A stretch of DNA of 45,104 nt from JBBQBM01 sp964554485 (lineage in GTDB: Bacteria; Patescibacteriota; Saccharimonadia; Saccharimonadales; JAGQMS01), in the NCBI GenBank assembly GCA_964554485.1, contig CAZKOX010000003.1, forward strand, positions 1 to 45,104. Direction: 5' to 3'. The notes below the pieces were generated by a model that was not told the DNA's origin, ran no database searches, and worked only from the letters and a program-made list of their open reading frames with translations. Position numbers and translations under genes: made by a program. Of this stretch, positions 24,015-32,886 are shown one piece after another. Numbering within the stretch: position 1 is the first letter of the stretch; every line of letters begins with the position of its first letter.

Positions 24015-24377
24015 GTGACTATCAAGACCGACTATTTCGAGCGCAAGCTTGACGATAAGCGCCGACTGACAATGCCAGTCGAGCTTAGATCAGAGTTTGC
24101 TAGCGGGGTAGTAGTTACGAGAGGCTTTGGAAAATACCTGCACCTTTATCCAAAAACCGTCTGGGACGAACAAATGGAAGCTGCGCTGCTCGGGAGTATC
24201 CTCGACGAGAAGGTAGCTGATCTAAATGTTCAGTTTCGCTCAGGAAAAGTCGAAGCCGAGCTTGATCAAAAGCAAGGCAGAGTGACTTTCGAGCAACACC
24301 ACATCGAATACGCGGGAATAGACCGCGAAGTCGTGGCTGTTAGAGCAGGTCAGTATTGGCGCGTTTCGGCCGCCTAG
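24015..24377 (+). CDS. mraZ: Transcriptional regulator MraZ
   Basis: 120 aa; two SpoVT/AbrB-like beta barrels, each with the D-x-K/Q-x-R signature: LDDKRRLTMP (about 11-20) and LDQKQGRVTF (about 82-91). MraZ forms ring oligomers, binds TGGG repeats and represses its own operon. Four such boxes lie in the promoter. The start is GTG at 24015, with GGGAG 11 bases upstream. A 406-bp structured leader separates it from rsmH. Confidence 0.95.
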   Translation: MTIKTDYFERKLDDKRRLTMPVELRSEFASGVVVTRGFGKYLHLYPKTVWDEQMEAALLGSILDEKVADLNVQFRSGKVEAELDQKQGRVTFEQHHIEYAGIDREVVAVRAGQYWRVSAA

Positions 24378-24783
24378 GAATGCAGCACCTTAACAAAACA
24401 AAAACTAAAAACTTTTGCAGCATTTTATATAAGCCTCGAGATCAGCGAATTGGCAGTCAGCAGGTGATAACCCCGGGGAAACACCTAAACATCCCTTGCA
24501 CATTCTAGTAAAAAACACCTCCCAAAACTCCACCTCACAAAAAGTCTCTCATACCAGCTCTATACAGTTCCACTACGAGTGTTAGTCAAAAAACTAATAC
24601 GTCAACCTAGTGGACTAAGGTTGGTATAAAACTTTAAAAATCCAATGTGATTAATCCAAAATATGGATTAATAACTTGGTAAATCGGTAGTTTACTACCA
24701 AACAAAAACAAAAACGTACAAAAACAAAAAGTTGACTGCTGATTCGGTGACCTTGCAAAAACAAAAACACCAAAAACAAAAAA
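24378..24783 (+). promoter_or_regulatory. Structured, A-rich non-coding leader of rsmH
   Basis: 406 bp with no gene. It holds several hairpins: TTAGT/ACTAA near 24575-24592, CAACCT/AGGTTG (24603-24623), TTAATCCA-AAATA-TGGATTAA (24651-24671) and a GGTAG/CTACC stem just after. TATAAA at 24625-24630 could be an internal -10 box. The last 80 bases are repeats of AAAAACAAAAAC up to the ATG, with no Shine-Dalgarno sequence. Possibly a regulatory leader; no known riboswitch recognised. Confidence 0.5.
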
Positions 24784-25701
24784 ATGACACACATACCAGT
24801 ACTACTAAACGAAACGCTTAACGTTCTTTCACCAACACTTGGCGAAAGCTATCTAGACCTGACAGCAGGTTATGGTGGCCACGCCGGAGCGGTGCTTGAA
24901 CTAACGAGCACATATCAGAAAGCTGTGCTGGTGGATCGTGATCAGTTTGCGATAGATCATTTAGAAGATAAGTTCTCAAAAAAGCATGTGCGAATCATTA
25001 AAGATAATTTCTTGAATGCCACGCAAAGCTTAAAACAGGAAGGCTTAACCTTTGATCTAATTTTGGCAGATTTGGGCGTGTCATCACCGCACCTTAATAT
25101 CGCAAGTCGTGGATTTAGCTTTCAAAGCGATGGACCACTTGATATGCGCATGGATCAGTCTGGTAGTCTTACCGCCGCCGTCATTGTAAATGAATGGTCG
25201 GAGGCCGAGATTAGTCGTATTCTTCTAGAGTATGGCGAAGAAAGACAGTTCCGGCTTATAGCCAAGAACATTGTTGAAGGAAGACCATATAAATCAACAC
25301 ACGAGCTTGCCAAAAAAATTGAGTCGTCAATTGGATGGAAGACGAAGGGGCATCATCCCGCTACTCAAGCCTTTCAAGCGCTTCGTATCGCCGTAAATGG
25401 TGAACTTGAGCTGCTAGAGGCTATGGTACCTGGTGCACTGAAACTTCTAAACCCAGGAGGAAGATTAGCTGTTATTACGTTCCATAGTCTAGAAGACCGG
25501 ATTGTAAAACGCGCTTTCGCTGATGTTTGTTCGCAAGGGTACGATGCTGAATATCAGCTTCTTACCAAAAAACCGATAACGTCGACTCATGCTGAATTAG
25601 TTACTAATCCGCGTGCTCGTAGCGCAAAACTGCGTGCACTAGTAAAAATAAAAACAAAGAAAGGGCCATATGCAAATACCAGTATCAGGCCGATCAGTTA
25701 A
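24784..25701 (+). CDS. rsmH: 16S rRNA (cytosine-N4)-methyltransferase RsmH
   Basis: 305 aa; methylates C1402 of 16S rRNA at the P site. Family features seen: HIPVLLNETLNVL at the start, motif I YLDLTAGYGGHAGAVLE, DLGVSSPHLNIASRGFSFQS-type motif, GPLDMRMDQ, HHPATQAFQALRIAVNGELE and VITFHSLEDRIVKRAF. Full length. Conserved position after mraZ, though 406 bp away. Confidence 0.97.
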   Translation: MTHIPVLLNETLNVLSPTLGESYLDLTAGYGGHAGAVLELTSTYQKAVLVDRDQFAIDHLEDKFSKKHVRIIKDNFLNATQSLKQEGLTFDLILADLGVSSPHLNIASRGFSFQSDGPLDMRMDQSGSLTAAVIVNEWSEAEISRILLEYGEERQFRLIAKNIVEGRPYKSTHELAKKIESSIGWKTKGHHPATQAFQALRIAVNGELELLEAMVPGALKLLNPGGRLAVITFHSLEDRIVKRAFADVCSQGYDAEYQLLTKKPITSTHAELVTNPRARSAKLRALVKIKTKKGPYANTSIRPIS

Positions 25702-25738
25702 GCAAAGGATTGTCGTACACGTACGATAGTCCAGAGCG

Positions 25739-25767
25739 CTCCTGGTGGACAAAATTTCCACCAGGAG
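25739..25767 (+). terminator. Perfect 11-bp hairpin between rsmH and the ftsL-like gene
   Basis: Arms 25739-25749 (CTCCTGGTGGA) and 25757-25767 with a 7-nt loop; no U run after it. A smaller TCGTAC/GTACGA stem precedes it near 25712-25725. It may attenuate or process the mRNA within the cluster. Confidence 0.5.
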
Positions 25768-25793
25768 ACCAATAAAAACAAAAAGAAAAAAAT

Positions 25794-26141
25794 ATGACAT
25801 ATTCACAAGCAGTTTCATCATCTAGCGTTCGTCGAAGTTATGGGCGCAACCAAAACACAACAGTGTTTGCATCGAATCGCTCTAAACTAGGACCGATATC
25901 GCATCTTATTATTTTAGTAGTCATCATTAGTATGATGGGCCTTGTTTATCTTACACAGGTAACTAAGACATATTCACTCGGCTATCGTGTAGACGAATTA
26001 ACAAAGAGACAGTCGGCGCTTAGCGAAGAGCACGCTAACTTAGAGCTTGAGTCTGTCAAATTACAGTCTCAAAATAGAGTAAAAAACAGCACCGTTGCTA
26101 CAAATTTGGAAACCGTCACTCCTTCTAGTTACGCGCAGTAG
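25794..26141 (+). CDS. ftsL: FtsL/DivIC-like division protein
   Basis: 115 aa: basic cytosolic N-terminus, one membrane helix (about 37-56, HLIILVVIISMMGLVYL), then a short coiled coil (about 62-95, VDELTKRQSALSEEHANLELE). Sequence similarity is low as in all FtsL; the assignment rests on topology and position between rsmH and ftsI. With FtsQ it would activate FtsW-FtsI. Leader: ACCAATAAAAACAAAAAG, no Shine-Dalgarno sequence. Confidence 0.75.
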   Translation: MTYSQAVSSSSVRRSYGRNQNTTVFASNRSKLGPISHLIILVVIISMMGLVYLTQVTKTYSLGYRVDELTKRQSALSEEHANLELESVKLQSQNRVKNSTVATNLETVTPSSYAQ

Positions 26142-26169
26142 TTAAATATAGGAGTATGATCGATCTACG

Positions 26170-27936
26170 ATGATTAATTCATATTCTAGGTATGGCCAAG
26201 AGAAAAAAGCCATGCATTGGAAAGATAGGACTCCATTACTAGGAGTCTTGTTAGCGATTGTCGGTGTTATTTTTATAAGCAGACTATTTTATCTACAAAT
26301 TGTTAAGCATGAAGCATATAAAACGGCTGCCATAACGGAACAGTTAAAAAAGTTTTCAATACCCGCAGAACGAGGGACTATATCACTACTTGATGGTGAA
26401 AAAGAGTTGCCGATTGTTTTAAACGAAACGCGATATTTAATTTATGCTGACCCGGTGTTTATTAAGAAGCCACAGGAAACTGCCGAAAAACTTCAGCCAC
26501 TAATTGGCGGAGACGTTAATAACATTAAAGAAAAACTTACACGCGAAAGTCGTTACGTAGTGCTTGCTAAAAAAATTGACGAATCGACAAAAGCAAAAAT
26601 ATCAGCCTTAAAGTTACCTGGAATTGTTTCGATGAAACAACGATTTAGAACTTATCCAGAAGGGCAAATGGCAGCTCAAGTGCTAGGATTTGTTAATTAT
26701 GACGGGGAAGGCCAATACGGGATTGAGGGATATTTAAATTCCGAACTGGCAGGGAAGTCGGGACTATTAAAAGCCATAACAGACGTACGTGGAGTGCCGT
26801 TGGCTGGGAACTCGGAGAATATTGTAAATGCACCAGTTCCGGGAAAGAATGTCGTTTTGACGCTGGATTCTACGATCCAGAATATCGCTGAAAATGCTAT
26901 AAAAAACGGAGTCGAGAAGACTAAAGCTAATAGCGGCAGTGTCGTGATTATGGATATCAATACCGGCCGAGTAAAAGGTATGGCGAACTGGCCGAGTTTT
27001 GAACCTCAGAAATTTGAAGATGTGACAGATCTAAATTTATTTAAAAATCGGGCAGTCACTGATCCGCTTGAACCGGGATCGGTAATTAAAACTTTAGTTA
27101 TGGGTGCTGGCAATGATCTTGGTCTAATAAATGAGGAGAGCACATATTTCGACCAGGGTTCAGTTGTAGTTGATGGACATACTATCAAGAATGGTATTTA
27201 TATTGCACCTGGAGTCTACAACATGTTCGATGTTATACGTGATTCTCTTAATACCGGATCTGTTTCAATTCTTAAGTTGATGGGTGGGGGTGAGATTAAC
27301 GAGAAGGCACGAACTACCTGGCATCATTACCTAACGGATCAATTTCAGTTTGGAAAGAGGACCGGCATTGAGCAAGTCAACGAAGCAAAAGGAATTGTTC
27401 CTGATCCTATTCACGGTTATGCAAGAAACTTGACGCTTGCTAACACTACATACGGTTATGCAATTAGTATTACGATGGTTCAGCTAGCAGCAGCCGTTTC
27501 CAGTGCCGTAAATGGCGGAACATACTATCAGCCTACCATCGTGTATTCTTTGATAGATGCAAAAGGGAACGAAGAGATTAACCAGCCAAAGATTGTTAAG
27601 CAGAATGTCATCTCTGCATCTGCAAGTAAGGTTGTAGTCGACTTGATGGAGCGATATGCTGCTTCTAATAACCGAGAAACAGCTAGGGCCGGTTTTAGTC
27701 TTGGTGGAAAAACCGGTAGTGCAGAAATTGCTCTGCCAGAAGGCGGCTATAAGCCGAATGCATTTAACGGAACATATGTAGGTTTTGTCGGTGGTAGTTC
27801 TCCGGAATACGTTGTGTCCCTAAGAGTAGATGAACCAAAAATTAGTGGTTCGGCAGGAGCAATTGCAGCGAGACCAATATTTACGGAAATAGCCAATAAT
27901 ATGATGGATACTTTGCCATTTTCCAGAGGTCTATGA
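26170..27936 (+). CDS. ftsI: Septal peptidoglycan transpeptidase (class B PBP, FtsI)
   Basis: 588 aa; cross-links septal peptidoglycan. One N-terminal membrane helix (about 25-41), dimerisation domain with AERGTI (66-71), then the transpeptidase domain: catalytic EPGSVIKT (Ser304, Lys307), SLN (359-361) and KTGS (514-517). All three active-site motifs are intact. There is no PASTA domain. It begins with ATGA overlapping a five-codon upstream frame (26156-26173). Confidence 0.95.
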   Translation: MINSYSRYGQEKKAMHWKDRTPLLGVLLAIVGVIFISRLFYLQIVKHEAYKTAAITEQLKKFSIPAERGTISLLDGEKELPIVLNETRYLIYADPVFIKKPQETAEKLQPLIGGDVNNIKEKLTRESRYVVLAKKIDESTKAKISALKLPGIVSMKQRFRTYPEGQMAAQVLGFVNYDGEGQYGIEGYLNSELAGKSGLLKAITDVRGVPLAGNSENIVNAPVPGKNVVLTLDSTIQNIAENAIKNGVEKTKANSGSVVIMDINTGRVKGMANWPSFEPQKFEDVTDLNLFKNRAVTDPLEPGSVIKTLVMGAGNDLGLINEESTYFDQGSVVVDGHTIKNGIYIAPGVYNMFDVIRDSLNTGSVSILKLMGGGEINEKARTTWHHYLTDQFQFGKRTGIEQVNEAKGIVPDPIHGYARNLTLANTTYGYAISITMVQLAAAVSSAVNGGTYYQPTIVYSLIDAKGNEEINQPKIVKQNVISASASKVVVDLMERYAASNNRETARAGFSLGGKTGSAEIALPEGGYKPNAFNGTYVGFVGGSSPEYVVSLRVDEPKISGSAGAIAARPIFTEIANNMMDTLPFSRGL

Positions 27937-27953
27937 AACTCAGATGAAAATAG

Positions 27954-27959
27954 TATAAT
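27954..27959 (+). promoter_or_regulatory. Possible internal promoter -10 box before mraY
   Basis: TATAAT 24 nt before the mraY ATG; no clear -35. A-rich AAAGGAAAAAATAAAAAC leader follows. Confidence 0.35.
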
Positions 27960-27983
27960 AATGACAAAGGAAAAAATAAAAAC

Positions 27984-29099
27984 ATGGATGAACTAACTAC
28001 AAAACTACGAGTAATAATTGAAATCACGAAACTTGATATCATCAAGATTATCATTCCAACACTACTGTCTTTCATCGTTGGTTTACTTACTGCCCCGGTG
28101 TTATTACGAATAATGAAGAAATATGATTGGCAGAAAAAGAAGTCAGTTGCAAAAACTATTGATGGTCGTCCGGCTACCTTAACAGCAAGTATTAATAATG
28201 ATGAAAACAAAGTGCTTTATCGAGTTGGCGGGTTAGTAGTGTTGGTTGGTGCACTTTCTGCCATTGCATTGTTTAGAATTCTTCCGGTTCTTTTTCCGAG
28301 TAGCAGTACGCTAGCGCAGCTCAACATTCTAAGTCGAAGCCAGACATTAATTCCAGTACTAATGCTTTTAGGTGGTGCAGTAATTGGATTTGTTGATGAC
28401 ATGATGGTCGTTGGGCGAATGCAATGGTTTAAGAAATTTGTTGGTGGTGGCTTGTCATTAAAAATCAGAATTCTAGGAGTATTAATACTGGCCTCGCTGT
28501 GTTCTTGGTGGCTGTATGCCAAACTCGATATTAGTAGTGTGATTGTTCCATTTTTTGGGACATGGCATCTTGGCTGGTGGTATTTACCGTTTGCATTATT
28601 TGTAATTTTGGGTGCTTATGGAACAAGTAATATTGATGGAGTAGACGGCTTGTCTGGTGGCTTAAACGCTGCTGCCTTTTTGGTCATGGGGATGATCGGT
28701 ATTATTAATTCTCAATACGATATTGCGGCTTTATGCTTTGTAATGGTTGGGGGTTTGCTGGCTTTCTTGTGGTTTAATATACCGCCGGCTAAATTCATGA
28801 ATAGTGAAACAGGTTATGTAGCGCAGATTCTGTGTCTTGCGACAATAAGTTTATTTATTGGTGTGCCTCTACTATTGCCAATTATTTTGCTGCCTGCAAT
28901 AACTGCGCCAGTGAGCGTAATGATTCAATTAATTTCTATCAAACTGCGTAAGAAAAAAGTATTTCTTGCATCGCCGGTTCATGTCCATCTGCAGCTTGTT
29001 GGTTGGCCTAAGTACCAAGTAACCATGCGTTATTGGATATTTGCTCAAGTTACTGCACTAGCATCTCTCGTGGTATTTCTAACAGGAGGGTATCTTTGA
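27984..29099 (+). CDS. mraY: Phospho-N-acetylmuramoyl-pentapeptide transferase MraY
   Basis: Polytopic membrane enzyme (371 aa) that makes lipid I from UDP-MurNAc-pentapeptide and undecaprenyl phosphate. Seen: GFVDDMMVV (catalytic Asp pair), NIDGVDGLSGGLNA and the C-terminal SPVHVHLQLVGW, a variant of the usual PLHHHFE histidine motif. About ten hydrophobic helices. Between helices 1 and 3 there is a longer charged loop (TIDGRPATLTASINNDENK) than in E. coli. Its TGA overlaps the TTG of ftsW. Confidence 0.9.
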   Translation: MDELTTKLRVIIEITKLDIIKIIIPTLLSFIVGLLTAPVLLRIMKKYDWQKKKSVAKTIDGRPATLTASINNDENKVLYRVGGLVVLVGALSAIALFRILPVLFPSSSTLAQLNILSRSQTLIPVLMLLGGAVIGFVDDMMVVGRMQWFKKFVGGGLSLKIRILGVLILASLCSWWLYAKLDISSVIVPFFGTWHLGWWYLPFALFVILGAYGTSNIDGVDGLSGGLNAAAFLVMGMIGIINSQYDIAALCFVMVGGLLAFLWFNIPPAKFMNSETGYVAQILCLATISLFIGVPLLLPIILLPAITAPVSVMIQLISIKLRKKKVFLASPVHVHLQLVGWPKYQVTMRYWIFAQVTALASLVVFLTGGYL

Positions 29100-30334
29100 G
29101 ATCAAAAAGACGGCAATATCAAGCTGCAGGTGAATTAACTCGCCGTCACCGACCAGATCACGTGATTTTGGTGGCTACTTCATTTTTACTTGGCCTCGGT
29201 CTTGTACTAATTGTTGCGATTAGTCCGGCGCTTACTGCCCAAAGTGGGGTAGGTGGAGGTTACTATATTTGGCGTCAAATGATAGCAATGATAATCGGAT
29301 TTTTTTTATTCTTTATATTTAGCAAGCTAAGTGTAGAAAATTTAAAAATAATTCGTTGGCCGCTAATTGTACTATCTTCTATCGCAGCAATTATAGTTCT
29401 AGCCGTCTATGGCATTGCTTTTCGTTGGATTCAGATTGGTGGTTTGTCGTTTCAACCTGCAGAACTTATTAAGTTTACTATAGTAATAGTAGGTGCTTTA
29501 TTTTTAGCAGATAAAGTCTCGTCTAATGATCATACTGATACAAATAAAACTCTTGTACCGATTGCAGTAGGCATGTCCATTGTAGCTTTAGTAATTGTAA
29601 TTTTAGAACGGGACTTGGGGTCGATGGTAGTTATGCTGGCGTCGATGTTTACGATGATGTTTGTAGCGAACGTGCCACTTCACAAACTATTATTAATTGT
29701 TACTGCCGTAGCGTTACTGGGTGGAGTGGCGATAGCAAGTCAACAGTACCGTCGCGATCGTTTGTTTGCTTTCTTAAACCCTGAAAGTGATTGTAGCTCT
29801 ACCGGCTATCATGCGTGTCAGGCGTTGATCGCTGTTGGATCAGGGGGATTATTTGGATTAGGAGTTGGCAATAGCGTTCAGGCCTATGGCTATTTGCCAG
29901 AAGCATCAAACGACTCAATATTTGCAATTTATGCCGAGAAATTTGGGTTTATAGGAAGTATTATATTAATAGGGTTCTATGGTTTATTGTTGTATAGAAT
30001 TTTAAGTGTTGTTCGTCGAGCGCCAGACAATGCCTCGCGTTTTCTCGCAGCTGGAGTGTTCGGTTGGCTAAGCGTTCAGAGCATAATTAATATAGGTGCT
30101 ATGATAGGTTTGCTTCCGCTTAAAGGCATTACCTTACCACTTATTAGCTATGGCGGAACAAGTTTGATGTTTGTGCTTGCAGGGCTGGGGCTTGTCTATA
30201 GAATTTCGGGACTGACAGTAACTAGAAGATCGTTAAATCAAAATTCAGAAAGGAGAGGGTATGTCCAAGCAAATTATCCTAATGACGGGCGGCGGAACGG
30301 CCGGTCATATAACGCCATTACTAGCGGTCGCTAA
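29096..30334 (+). CDS. ftsW: Septal peptidoglycan glycosyltransferase FtsW (SEDS)
   Basis: 412 aa; polymerises lipid II at the septum with FtsI. About ten membrane helices; motifs AFRWIQIGGLSFQPAELIK, ILERDLGSMVV, YLPEASNDSIFAIYAEKFG and LPLISYGGTS are typical. The start is TTG at 29096, overlapping the mraY stop and preceded by AGGAGG (29084-29089); the longer ATG at 29033 lies inside mraY and has no ribosome site. Its last 74 bases overlap murG. Confidence 0.95.
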   Translation: MRSKRRQYQAAGELTRRHRPDHVILVATSFLLGLGLVLIVAISPALTAQSGVGGGYYIWRQMIAMIIGFFLFFIFSKLSVENLKIIRWPLIVLSSIAAIIVLAVYGIAFRWIQIGGLSFQPAELIKFTIVIVGALFLADKVSSNDHTDTNKTLVPIAVGMSIVALVIVILERDLGSMVVMLASMFTMMFVANVPLHKLLLIVTAVALLGGVAIASQQYRRDRLFAFLNPESDCSSTGYHACQALIAVGSGGLFGLGVGNSVQAYGYLPEASNDSIFAIYAEKFGFIGSIILIGFYGLLLYRILSVVRRAPDNASRFLAAGVFGWLSVQSIINIGAMIGLLPLKGITLPLISYGGTSLMFVLAGLGLVYRISGLTVTRRSLNQNSERRGYVQANYPNDGRRNGRSYNAITSGR

Positions 30335-31418
30335 GCAACTCGTAGCTAAATCTCCAAGTACAAAGTTGGTTCTAGTTATTGAACGCGGGAATCCAAATGA
30401 AGAGCTAATAAAAAATAGCGGCATACCGTTTATAATCCACCATATTTATGCTGGCAAGTATCGACGTTATCACAATCAAAGTTTGAAGGTGCGACTATTC
30501 GCTATTAAGAAGTATCTTTTAAATATTAGAGACGTTTTCTTCGTGTTAATTGGGCTTATACAAAGTTTCGGTTTGATGTTTAGATATCGGCCGAGCGTTG
30601 TTTTTAGTAAGGGTGGTTATGTTTCTGTACCGGTTTCGCTGGCAGCCTCTTTAACTCTACGGAAAATTGTTACTCATGATTCAGATAGTATTCCGGGGCT
30701 CGCCAATAGACTAGTTTCTAGACTAGCTAGAAGAAATGCTGTCGGTGTAATTGCAAACAACTCTTATAGCAAGAAAAAAATTGTCTACACAGGTGTCCCT
30801 GTAAGCGAAGAATATCTAAAGCGCATAGATCAGGATTCAAAAACTTCTAAAAAAGAAATTGGTTTTCCGGAGGATTGTGAATTGTTGTTTATCGGCGGTA
30901 GTACTCAAGGGGCTAGGGTGATCGATGATGCCGCGGAACAGGTCGTTCCAAAACTGCTGGAGGACTTTAGTAATCTCGAAGTAGTTCATGTTTTTGGGCG
31001 ATTAAACGAATCGACTATGACTGAGAGATATCTTGGTCTGGATGAAAAATTAAAAACCAGACTACACTTAAAAGTTTTTCTTAATGATCAATATAAATAT
31101 GCAGCAGCTGCAGATATAGTTGTGACTAGGGCAGGGGCAACGGCAATGGCAGAGTATGGGGTCTTAGGTAAAGCATGCATTGTCGTTCCAGCCGAACAGC
31201 TTGCAGCTGGCCATCAATTACAGAACAGTAAGGCATACATAGAAAATTCAGCAGCGCTAGTGATATCAGAAGAAAAGTTGAAAGGGGAGTTGTACGATAA
31301 AATCAGGTATTTATTACAACACAAATCTGAAAGAGTCGAACTCGGAAAAAGATTAAAGAGCATCACTCCCAGTGATGCCGCGGAACGTTTAGCTGAAGTT
31401 ATTCTTGGAGAAATGTAG
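30261..31418 (+). CDS. murG: UDP-GlcNAc: lipid I N-acetylglucosaminyltransferase MurG
   Basis: 385 aa, GT28; converts lipid I to lipid II at the cytosolic membrane face. GGGTAGHITPLLAVA at the start, FSKGGYVSVPVSLAA, GGSTQGARVIDDA and RAGATAMAEYGVLGKACIVVP are the donor and acceptor motifs. The ATG at 30261 has AAGGAGAGGG in front and lies inside ftsW, giving a 74-base overlap in different frames. The TAG overlaps the GTG of ftsQ. Confidence 0.96.
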   Translation: MSKQIILMTGGGTAGHITPLLAVAKQLVAKSPSTKLVLVIERGNPNEELIKNSGIPFIIHHIYAGKYRRYHNQSLKVRLFAIKKYLLNIRDVFFVLIGLIQSFGLMFRYRPSVVFSKGGYVSVPVSLAASLTLRKIVTHDSDSIPGLANRLVSRLARRNAVGVIANNSYSKKKIVYTGVPVSEEYLKRIDQDSKTSKKEIGFPEDCELLFIGGSTQGARVIDDAAEQVVPKLLEDFSNLEVVHVFGRLNESTMTERYLGLDEKLKTRLHLKVFLNDQYKYAAAADIVVTRAGATAMAEYGVLGKACIVVPAEQLAAGHQLQNSKAYIENSAALVISEEKLKGELYDKIRYLLQHKSERVELGKRLKSITPSDAAERLAEVILGEM

Positions 31419-32290
31419 TGTCTAGGGAAAAGCGAAAACTAGTTACGCCAAAACTAAGCACCTATTCTTACTACAAGAGTCAGGTGAATACTGAAAGTAG
31501 GAGTAAGACCTCGAGAAGTGGAACATTAATTCGTGTTATTAGATCGATACGATCAAGACTGTCGTTCTTTAGACTAATTATATTTTTTTGTATTTTAGCT
31601 GTAATTGGATACATGTTGAGTGCCGAAACTGATCCAATAATAAGATTTTCTTCGAGTGAAGTTAATGCCCGCGACACTAGCTTATATCGTAGCGAGTCAC
31701 AGAAAATCATTGGTGGATCGATATTTAATCGATCAAAGATATTATTTGATTATCAAAGTGTTGAAGAAGATATTAAAGCACGTTTCCCGGAAGTAGAGTC
31801 GCTGCGAATTAGCTTTGATCTTATAGGAAGAAAACCTGTCATTCAGCTTCAGATGCAGGAACCAGCATATTTATATCAGGCTAACGGCGCTACATGGGTA
31901 ATCGATACTAGGGGTATAGCTCTAGGGCTTCGCAGTGACCTAAAGGATGCCTATGCGGCATCTTTACACACTATTGTTGACGAAGGTTCATCTAGCGGAG
32001 AAATAGGTAAGACATTGATGTCGTCTCAGCAGGTTAACTTCTTAAGCACTGTTATAAGTTTACTGGAGAAACAGCAGGTAGTAATTAGTGGCATCTATGT
32101 CCCTCAGAACCCCAAGCAGTTAGATCTGGTAGTTGCAGGTGGTGAATGGCGTTATAAGCTAAGCACGGTAGAGCAGGCGACTTCACAAGCGGGTACGTTA
32201 ATCGCGGCACGAGCAACACTGGCGGCAAATGGAAATACTCCAACTGAATATGTAGACCTACGTTCTGGTGAGAAAGTTTACTGGAAGTAA
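31418..32290 (+). CDS. ftsQ: FtsQ/DivIB-type division protein with POTRA domain
   Basis: 290 aa: long basic cytosolic N-terminus (1-47), one membrane helix (about 48-66, FFRLIIFFCILAVIGYML), then an extracytoplasmic POTRA-like region (about 75-145, SSSEVNARDTSLYR..., PVIQLQMQEPAYLYQ) and the beta domain. Scaffold for FtsL/FtsB and the FtsWI synthase. GTG start overlapping murG by one base. Last gene of the cluster; no clear terminator hairpin directly behind it. Confidence 0.88.
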   Translation: MSREKRKLVTPKLSTYSYYKSQVNTESRSKTSRSGTLIRVIRSIRSRLSFFRLIIFFCILAVIGYMLSAETDPIIRFSSSEVNARDTSLYRSESQKIIGGSIFNRSKILFDYQSVEEDIKARFPEVESLRISFDLIGRKPVIQLQMQEPAYLYQANGATWVIDTRGIALGLRSDLKDAYAASLHTIVDEGSSSGEIGKTLMSSQQVNFLSTVISLLEKQQVVISGIYVPQNPKQLDLVVAGGEWRYKLSTVEQATSQAGTLIAARATLAANGNTPTEYVDLRSGEKVYWK

Positions 32291-32311
32291 CTACCCGTCT
32301 CTTCCCTCTGA

Positions 32312-32856
32312 TGTTCGTAAAATGTTCGTATACAAAAAATTAGATATATTTACTAAAAAACATATCAACATATCGAAAAAAGCAAAAGTCAAATATATGC
32401 CTGTAAGGCTAGGGTAGTAGGGAGAAAGTATAGAAAGTAATAAAGAAGGAATTATGCAAATGTTTATAGGCGGTTGTGGATAAATGTTTCACGACATTTG
32501 ATTGTTATATATACAGCAAGCGACAATGTATGGGCATAGAGCTTGATGTAAGTAATGTTTATATACGCGGTAGTGCAAAATATAGCTACGCAACACAATT
32601 TTTATAAAACTCCCCCGTTACAGGAGGTATTGGTTTATTACTATTTATAGTAATTGAAAGTCGTAAAAGATATATTGTGCGACATAGTATCGGTATCTCA
32701 ATATGTCCCCTAGTATATATATGTTCACGTCTCCGCCTTCAAAAAATTTTATTGTTTTTTTGTTTCCCCGCCACTACCTGCTGATCCTACTTTTAGATAA
32801 ACACTATCATTTAATTTTAAGTATTTATTAACACATTAATTGTTCGCAAAATGTTC
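32312..32856 (+). repeat. Direct 16-bp repeats bordering the AT-rich region
   Basis: Copies at 32312-32327 and 32841-32856, 15 of 16 bases identical, same orientation, about 530 bp apart. Each copy is itself a direct repeat of TGTTC with an 11-bp period. Could be protein-binding sites or scars of an integrated or excised element. Confidence 0.6.
32475..32483 (+). promoter_or_regulatory. DnaA-box-like nonamer
   Basis: TGTGGATAA in the convergent AT-rich region; see also 23852 and 37319. Confidence 0.35.
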
Positions 32857-32886
32857 AGTATTTATTTATTTATGTGTAATTTAAAG

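Larger units (their letters stand above)
32291..32886. other. 596-bp AT-rich convergent intergenic region
   Basis: No gene seen between the ends of ftsQ and of the minus-strand ATPase. Contents: near-identical 16-mers TGTTCGTAAAATGTTC (32312-32327) and TGTTCGCAAAATGTTC (32841-32856) at the two borders; a TGTGGATAA nonamer at 32475-32483; a perfect ATTACTAT-TT-ATAGTAAT hairpin (32637-32654); and ACAGGAGGT near 32620 not followed by an open frame of more than six codons. Role unknown. Confidence 0.7.

Noticed and set aside
24700..24783. CRISPR array in the AAAAAC repeats
   Set aside because: Units are too short and irregular, with no spacers; a low-complexity leader.
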